This document shows, piece after piece, positions 1 through 12,500 of a stretch of DNA of 12,500 nucleotides (position 1 is its first letter; each line of letters begins with the position of its first letter). This stretch comes from Glandiceps talaboti. Lineage: Eukaryota > Hemichordata > Enteropneusta > Spengelidae. Below the pieces are notes generated by a model that saw only the letters and a list, made by a program, of their open reading frames with translations, did not search any database and was not told the DNA's origin. The position numbers and the translations under genes are program-made. Location: positions 12,428,940-12,441,439 of the forward strand of contig NC_135571.1 in the NCBI RefSeq assembly GCF_964340395.1, written 5' to 3'.

Positions 1-16
1 CTGTCTGAATGTCTCT

Positions 17-77
17 GCATGTATGTATGTATGTATGTATGTATGTATGTATGTATGTATGTATGTATGTATGTATG

Positions 78-120
<43 letters not shown>

Positions 121-280
121 ATGTATGTATGTATGTATGTATGTATGTATGTATGTATGTATGTATGTACGTACGTACGTACGTACGTACGTACGTACGT
201 ACGTACGTACGTATGTATGTATGTATGTATGTATGTATGTATGTATGTATGTGTCTGTGTGGCTGGCTGTCTGGCTGTCA
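17..280. repeat. Compound tetranucleotide microsatellite (TATG/TGTC/TACG)
   Basis: About 260 bases of tetranucleotide repeats in blocks: (ATGT)n to about 77, (TGTC)n to about 118, (TGTA)n to about 167, an 11-unit (TACG)n block at 168-211, (TGTA)n again to about 252, then imperfect GGCTGGCTGTCTGGCTGTCAG. All three forward frames are open across it, but they give only MYVC or CLSV low-complexity peptides. It lies in an intron of the upstream sulfotransferase gene and marks the left edge of the segment duplicated at 10847 onward. Confidence 0.97.
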
Positions 281-496
281 GTCTAGGTTGGGTGGGTTTA
301 CACAACTATCCATTACATCATCAGTCATAGATAACATACACAAAATATTTTCACTCAAACCTGAAACAAATATGTAACACTGTAATAAACGGCCAGTATA
401 TACAAAGTTATACATGTATTGACGTTATGCGTTATAAGCTAGTTAGGCTACACCAAGTTATCAAACTGATTTTAAGAATGGAATGTTTATTTGTAG

Positions 497-674
497 GATT
501 TGGACAGCAATGTGCGGGCAATAGCTGACCATCTGGAATGTAAGCTCACAGATGATGTCATCAAACGAATCAGCGAAGAGTGCACCTTTAAAGCAATGAA
601 AGGAAGGAAAGTGAGGGAAGGACTTACTCGAGTTCTTCACGTAGAGGAAGGAAAGTCGCTGTTCTTCAGAAAAG
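497..674 (+). CDS. Cytosolic sulfotransferase, upstream paralogue: penultimate coding exon (partial gene)
   Basis: This 178-base exon follows acceptor TTTGTAG at 490-496 and ends before donor GTATGC at 675. It starts in phase 0 and ends in phase 1. It encodes 59 residues beginning DLDSNVRAIADHLECKL and ending with SLFFRKG. The closing RKG is the first half of the SULT signature RKGxxGDWKxxFT, which binds the 3'-phosphate of PAPS, and the next exon completes it. By family knowledge this region also includes the loop that covers the acceptor site. Earlier exons lie upstream of the window, so the substrate cannot be inferred. It is the counterpart of 11054-11231, differing at 26 bases and 14 residues. 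No stop or frameshift is present. Confidence 0.93.
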
Positions 675-1180
675 GTATGCCAAATACTAGTATATGACAC
701 AATTGACTTGCACCTTGGTAACTTATTTAATTTTGCAATCTTGAAAAGAAGCTCTACTGCACTTGACTTGTCATCAACCACTTTGGGATTTCCTGCAAAG
801 TTTTATGGGAACACCTCTGGTGAAAACCACAGTCTCTTTGTCCTGATGAATGCAGAGAGTGATAAGACAATGAAGATTACCTTGTGTCCTTGTAATGCAT
901 ACTATTTTACATATATATACAACTTTATTTTTCACAAATCTTATTTCTCTTCATGACATTCTCATGCTCATCCCTTTATTCTTAGTTACATCTGTAGCCT
1001 GTTATATTTCCTCGCCAAATTCTACCTTGTTATTTCCACCGTTATATGCAAATGACGGAAACGATCTAGATTAACTGTCTTCGACAGTTCATGCCGTTCA
1101 AACATTCAAGCTATTAATACAGAGTGGTAAACACGCCATTTTCTTCATTACCTACTATGTATAACTTTGTATTTACACAG

Positions 1181-1290
1181 GAGAGATTGGCGATTGGAAA
1201 CATCACTTTACGGTTGCTCAGAGTGAGACATTTGATAAGTGGTTGGAAACCGTGATTGGAGAATCTGGTTTAACATTTTCTTATGAGTAG
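1181..1290 (+). CDS. Cytosolic sulfotransferase, upstream paralogue: terminal coding exon
   Basis: The acceptor TTTACACAG ends at 1180 and the TAG stop is at 1288-1290. The two leading bases complete the Gly codon split across intron 5. The exon encodes GEIGDWKHHFTVAQSE and ends in GLTFSYE. The junction restores RKGEIGDWKHHFT, the PAPS-binding signature near the SULT C-terminus. KHHFTVAQSE also matches the KxxxTVxxxE dimerisation motif exactly. Length and ending fit a normal SULT C-terminus with no extension. It differs from 11763-11872 by three bases (Thr to Ala and Ser to Arg). The gene reads as intact in the part visible here. Confidence 0.95.
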
Positions 1291-1470
1291 GCTTAGTCTG
1301 GATGCCAACGTGATTTCTAACTAAGCCACGTCTAGTCAAAGTCCCTCAATCAGCACAAAACGTTGTTCATCCGATCAGTGAACCCCAACTGTTATAGTGA
1401 TGTATACAGTGTATAAGCAGTGTCCTGAGCAGACAAATATACCATATTTGGGACATTACATAACTGCCGC

Positions 1471-1476
1471 AATAAA
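1471..1476 (+). promoter_or_regulatory. Polyadenylation signal AATAAA of upstream SULT gene
   Basis: A canonical AATAAA lies 181 bases after the stop codon. It sits in a stretch of about 70 bases that is identical in the second copy (signal at 12055-12060), which supports use by both paralogues. Transcripts would end around 1490-1505. Confidence 0.75.
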
Positions 1477-1672
1477 CACTAACTTTATGATGCACGCACT
1501 TATTGGTTATAATTTTGTGATTGATTAACAAAGACATGATGTTAATGTCTGTGTGGGTGGCTGTGGATGAATTTTAAATTGCATTTCATGACTTCTAGAG
1601 TAACTAACTACTTTGACTATACTGTGAGTGGGGGTTTAAATCGTAAGGATACTGTATAGGAACTAGACTATA

Positions 1673-1756
1673 GTAGACTGTAAGATACGTCGTGTTGTTC
1701 AGCTCTATGAGTGATGGCTGATAGCATGACACGAATGTCTGTATCTTACAGACTAC
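1673..1756. repeat. 84-bp nested inverted repeat, copy A
   Basis: The outer arms at 1673-1688 and 1741-1756 are complementary at 15 of 16 positions (CTGTAAGATAC against GTATCTTACAG). Nested inside are CGTGT (1691-1695) with ACACG (1729-1733), and TCAGC (1699-1703) with GCTGA (1717-1721). The whole can fold as one long interrupted hairpin. The sequences just outside form a direct repeat: GACTATACTGTGAGTGG near 1616 and GACTACACTGTGAGTAG near 1751. It lies about 200 bases past the polyadenylation signal. It could be a tiny foldback element or a structured RNA; the sequence does not decide. Confidence 0.7.
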
Positions 1757-1934
1757 ACTGTGAGTAGTGTTACTGAGTTTACTACATCAACATTAAATAT
1801 TCAATGCTCAGCATGATTTCTAGTTATTAATTTCATCATTGCCGTTTTTACTATGTGTAAGTTTTAAAATATTCAATATACATTACCATTTCCAGACATA
1901 ACATTCGTCACTACTGATTTGTAATGGTATAGTG

Positions 1935-2040
1935 CTGTCTGTCTGTCTGTCTTCAGTCAGTCAGTCAGTCAGTCAGTCAGTCAGTCAATCAGTCAGTCAG
2001 TCTGCCTGCATGCCCGTCTGTCTGTATGTCTGTCTGTCTG

Positions 2041-2091
<51 letters not shown>

Positions 2092-2092
2092 T
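1935..2092. repeat. Compound microsatellite (TGTC)n-(TCAG)n-(TGTC)n
   Basis: TGTC units to about 1951, TCAG units from about 1953 to 2001, then interrupted TGTC units to 2092. It marks the right edge of duplicated block A, as TGTC repeats do for block B from about 12462. Open frames through it give only serine/valine/glutamine or cysteine/leucine/serine/valine repeats. Confidence 0.95.
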
Positions 2093-2538
2093 AAAATTTC
2101 ATGTACAGAAAATGCTTATAGAAATAACAATCAAAAGGCTACCGTTCTCCTTAGGGAAGGCATTCAATTTATTAGTATCATTAATCAGTACATATAATAT
2201 TTATATACACACACACACGTTTCCTCGTTCCAGTAACCCAAATAAACTGATATTCAACGACACATAAATATGCCTCTGACTTAATCTGATTTTGGACCAT
2301 ATGTTTACCCAGGAGGTTCGGCCTTGAAGGGGCAATGCCCGTATTGTCGGGACTGAAATAGCAGAGGTGGGACGTGTAGTGTGCAGGGTATACATCGGGA
2401 TAGTATACAGTCTTGTCTTTAAACCATATTTGGAAGTGCTCATTTGAATTCTATTTACATATTTTGTATTACGTTATATACAGTTCCACACCACTCCAGC
2501 TTGACCTCCTTGACAACCGTTGTTAGGCATATTTGCCT
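2093..2538. other. Intergenic stretch, no gene recognised
   Basis: It contains a short (CA)n run near 2207-2219. A 6-bp stem repeat TAGGCA/TGCCTA lies just at its end (2525-2540). Short open frames on the minus strand show no recognisable domain or splice context. Confidence 0.6.
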
Positions 2539-2550
2539 ATCTCGCGAGAT
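2539..2550. promoter_or_regulatory. ATCTCGCGAGAT palindrome (TCTCGCGAGA-type promoter motif)
   Basis: A perfect 12-bp palindrome containing TCTCGCGAGA, with a second CCGCGAGA 5 bases further on. TCTCGCGAGA is a known core element of many CpG-type, often bidirectional, vertebrate promoters. No gene start can be identified beside it, so a promoter role is inference from the motif alone. Confidence 0.35.
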
Positions 2551-3126
2551 CTGCCGCGAGACGGAGAATACTTTATTGGGAGTATACAATATCGAGCAGT
2601 TGAAATGATCGCCCATGAACTTGAAATCTGTGCAGGCGTGCACCAAGGAATGACATCACATTCTGGTCCCGCTCACCAATTTGCTTGCTGTGGGCTTGGT
2701 CAACTAATAACAAACCTAGCTGTGTGATGAAGTCACCAAAACAGACTCTTATCTTCGCAGTGATCATCCCAAACCACATAATCTAGCAATCGATTGCACA
2801 TTTAATTTCAAAATGTTGTACGTTTGAAGTGTTTGGGGGACTAGCATGTTTCCCTTTTAATTTTCAGTGGTCCACAACTGGGTAGTTTTAGCCATTCTCG
2901 CTTTGGTTTACTAAATACACAGCAAAACTACCAGAATTACGATATTTAATAAGAACTAAACTAAAAGCTGGAAAATGGTAATGATGATACTCGCGCCTAC
3001 CCTCATAGTCTTATGTTCAATCACTATTGCTAAATCATGTAAATTCACCATAGTTGACCGGTCTGTACAACGTGCACGTAGATGTACTTGATGGACACTG
3101 TCATGATGTGATACTCATCATTAGTT
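2551..3126. other. Intergenic stretch, no gene recognised
   Basis: Both strands carry a 60-70 residue open frame over about 2533-2779, which suggests chance openness in slightly GC-richer DNA, or remains of a transposon. No motif, signal or splice pair supports a gene. The rest, to 3126, is ordinary AT-rich sequence. Confidence 0.5.
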
Positions 3127-3383
3127 GGACATCTAATAGGGAACTTGCAAACCCGCCATGTTGAATGTTGCATCATGGGAAATGTGATAATAATTACTAA
3201 TCAATAAATATTTTGATACATTGTTTGTAACCACAAATAATCAATTCATATTTACCCTGACCATTGTGGGAGGTTAATTTTATCAGTAGTTCCAGATTAG
3301 GTATTACGATAACCACATATAATCCCATGGTCCTTTGCGTCTGAGCATGCTCAGTCTGGATTACAAGTTCCCTATTTCTGTCC
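3127..3383. mobile_element. Small element with inverted terminal repeats (MITE-like candidate)
   Basis: The left arm has GGACA then AATAGGGAACTTG (3135-3147). The right arm carries the exact reverse complement CAAGTTCCCTATT (3364-3376) followed by TGTCC (3379-3383). That gives ends of about 20 bases, 18 of them matched apart from a short spacer difference. The interior of about 215 bases is AT-rich and non-coding, with a perfect 14-bp palindrome CTGAGCATGCTCAG at 3341-3354. No clear target-site duplication is visible, so the family is not assigned. Confidence 0.45.
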
Positions 3384-4008
3384 ATATTATACAGATTGAT
3401 CATTGCAAATGTTATTGCTCTCTATACGTTTCATATTTTCATAAAAAACTTCCACATTTCATTGGAAATACCACGTAAATTTATGCATTTATTTCTCTTA
3501 AAGTTGAAAACTATTTTTGACGTTGAAATGGCAATCATATTTGAATAAAACTGAATGAAAAATGCCAGGTATCAAATCGTCCATGCTTGGTGCACGGTCG
3601 TTCATGTATACACATGGTGACACTAAAAAGTTTCCCCCATTTTTCTCCATTGTCCAATCTTTATATACATCAATGGAAAGATTACTTTCCGTACTGCAAT
3701 CTTACAAAAAAATATATATATTTGAAGACAAAAATACGTCGAGAAAAGCACTGTCCGTTGAAATGAGACAATGATTGCGTGATGATCATGCGACAAATCA
3801 AAGGATTTTCAAATTTCAGCACACGGCAAGTATATTTTGATAGCTCATATCTGATGAACGCTTGAATCGCATGGCTTCACCCAACTCATTACCGAATATA
3901 GGTTTTAGAAGGTATTGCGACAAAGCAGCGAGAATTTTTTTAATTTACTCGGTAAACGACCGCTCCTGAGGTTTAATTTGGTTAAAATCATGAGCAAAAT
4001 ATTTTGGC
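3384..4008. other. AT-rich intergenic stretch, no gene recognised
   Basis: Low-GC sequence with a short (TA)n run near 3711-3720. The open frame at 3562-3774 has no recognisable features and nothing suggesting a splice or promoter context. Confidence 0.5.
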
Positions 4009-4080
4009 GGCGCCCCCCCCTTCAGACCAGCACAGTTTCATGCCCCCCCCCCAACCCTTAATTTTTTTCATGGCCCCCCT
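4009..4080. repeat. Poly-C runs upstream of the second SULT gene
   Basis: Three C runs of 6-10 bases separated by related spacers (TTTCATGCCCC and TTTTCATGGCCCC), giving a strongly C-biased strand about 160-220 bases before the first coding exon. This resembles a degenerate short tandem repeat. C runs of this kind are also prone to sequencing length errors. Confidence 0.6.
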
Positions 4081-4158
4081 GTCGTAAACTCTGACTCCAG
4101 CCTTGTTTCCTCCCGATTTGGAGTGGTGTGGAACTGATAAATGCGACAACAGAGTGTT

Positions 4159-4219
4159 AGGTCAAGAGGTTATCACTTGCCAATATTGACAGCAGCTGTG
4201 CTTTCAACACCAGGGGTCA
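4159..4219 (+). promoter_or_regulatory. Possible nuclear-receptor half sites
   Basis: AGGTCA (4159-4164), two bases, then AGGTTA (4167-4172) form an imperfect DR2. A further GGGTCA lies at 4214-4219, about 15 bases before the candidate start codon. Vertebrate SULT genes are often controlled by nuclear receptors such as PXR, CAR and VDR, so the position is suggestive. Half sites this short also occur by chance, so this is a weak call. Confidence 0.25.
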
Positions 4220-4234
4220 AGTTTGTGCTGGAAA

Positions 4235-11872
<7,638 letters not shown>

Positions 11873-12054
11873 ACTGTTAGTCTGGATGCCAACGTGGTTT
11901 CTAACTAAACCACGTCTGGTCAAAGTTCCTCAATCAGCACAAAACGTTGTTCATCCAATCAGTGAACCCCAACTGTTATAGTGATGCAAACAGTGTATAA
12001 GTAGCATCCTGAGCTGACAAATATACCATATTTGGGACATTACATAACTGCCGC

Positions 12055-12060
12055 AATAAA
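12055..12060 (+). promoter_or_regulatory. Polyadenylation signal AATAAA of second SULT gene
   Basis: AATAAA lies 182 bases after the stop codon, within a block identical to that around 1471-1476. Confidence 0.75.
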
Positions 12061-12257
12061 CACTAACTTTATGATGCACTAAGTTATTGGTTAGAATTTT
12101 GTGATTGATTAACAAGGACATAGTGTTAATACATGTCTGTGTGGGTGGCTGTGGATGAATTTCAATTACATTTCATGACTTCTAGAGTAACTAACTACTT
12201 TGACTATACTGTGAGTGGGTGTGTAAATCGTAAGGATACTGTATATGAACTAGCCTA

Positions 12258-12341
12258 GTAAACTGTAAGATACGTCGTGTTGTTCAGCTCTATGAGTGAT
12301 GGCTGATAGCATGACACGAATGTCTGTATCTTATAGACTAC
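12258..12341. repeat. 84-bp nested inverted repeat, copy B
   Basis: The paralogous counterpart of 1673-1756. The arms at 12258-12273 and 12326-12341 have two more mismatches, but the 43-base core from CGTGT to ACACG with its two inner stems is identical to copy A. Confidence 0.7.
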
Positions 12342-12460
12342 GTTGTGAGTAGTGTTAATACTGAGTTTACTATATCAACATTAAATATTCAACGTTCAGT
12401 GTAATTTCTAGTTGTTAGTTTCATCATTAGTAGCACTGCTGTTTTGTAATGGTATAGTGA

Positions 12461-12461
<1 letters not shown>

Positions 12462-12491
<30 letters not shown>

Positions 12492-12500
12492 GTCTGTATG
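12462..12500. repeat. (TGTC)n microsatellite running off the window
   Basis: TGTC units begin straight after GGTATAGTGA, the same junction as at 1935 in copy A. Confidence 0.93.

Larger units (their letters stand above)
277..1945 (+). repeat. Segmental duplication, copy A (partner 10847-12462)
   Basis: The stretch aligns nearly end to end with 10847-12462. It covers the last part of intron 4, exon 5, intron 5, exon 6, the 3' UTR, the polyadenylation signal and downstream sequence. The offset is 10557 at exon 5 and 10582 at exon 6. Copy A keeps 16 bases in intron 4 (around 437-452) and about 65 bases near 1835-1920 that copy B lacks. Copy B has an extra 37 bases in intron 5. Both copies are bordered by TATG/TGTC microsatellites. 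The simplest reading is tandem duplication of a whole SULT gene, of which only the 3' end of the first copy is in view. Confidence 0.93.

Noticed and set aside
9-377. Open frames rich in MYVC/CLSV repeats
   Set aside because: They are translations of tetranucleotide microsatellites, whose 4-bp period keeps all frames open; no coding context. The same applies at 1932-2267, 8593-9142 and 10570-11085.
461-781. Minus-strand 106-residue frame
   Set aside because: Antisense shadow of SULT exon 5 of the upstream gene.
277-1945. Pair of long direct repeats as LTRs of a retrotransposon
   Set aside because: The repeats contain spliced SULT exons and a 3' UTR, and the interval holds a host gene rather than gag or pol.
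2533-2727. Small plus-strand gene beginning near the TCTCGCGAGA palindrome
   Set aside because: The start is a non-ATG codon, the opposite strand is equally open, and the peptide resembles nothing I recognise.

Overview
This window looks like eukaryotic, metazoan DNA. It is AT-rich and intron-rich, with long tetranucleotide microsatellites and several palindromic or dispersed repeats. The only recognisable genes are spliced cytosolic sulfotransferases (SULT, PAPS-dependent) on the + strand. The exon sizes of the complete gene (about 166, 227, 127, 95, 178 and 110 coding bases) resemble, as I recall it, the vertebrate SULT1 exon pattern. An invertebrate, possibly a marine deuterostome, is plausible, but the sequence alone does not name the species.

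Layout. Positions 1-2092 hold the last two exons (497-674 and 1181-1290) of an upstream SULT gene whose 5' part lies before the window. It is followed by a 3' UTR with AATAAA at 1471, a structured 84-bp inverted repeat and a microsatellite. Positions 2093-4230 are intergenic: a TCTCGCGAGA palindrome (2540), a roughly 257-bp element with inverted ends (3127-3383), poly-C runs, and nuclear-receptor-like half sites just before the next gene. Positions 4235-11872 hold a second SULT gene of six coding exons: 4235-4400, 6426-6652, 9012-9138, 9775-9869, 11054-11231 and 11763-11872. They join in phase into 301 codons, including the final stop. All catalytic and PAPS-binding motifs are present, but exon 1 carries an in-frame TAA at codon 23. 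The introns hold a 33-bp minisatellite, a 502-bp inverted repeat around a THAP-like fragment, a very long CT tract directly in front of exon 3, a retroposon-like 3' tail, and a diverged tandem repeat of about 150 bp.

The two genes are tandem paralogues. Block 277-1945 is homologous to 10847-12462, a period of about 10.56 kb, and both copies are bordered by TATG/TGTC microsatellites. The penultimate exon is far more diverged between copies (26/178 bases, 14 of 59 codons replaced) than the flanking intron, last exon or 3' UTR (about 3-6%). This exon encodes the part of SULTs that includes the acceptor-binding lid. That contrast and the exon 1 stop codon are the most interesting biological signals here. 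I see no sign of a wholly novel gene system.
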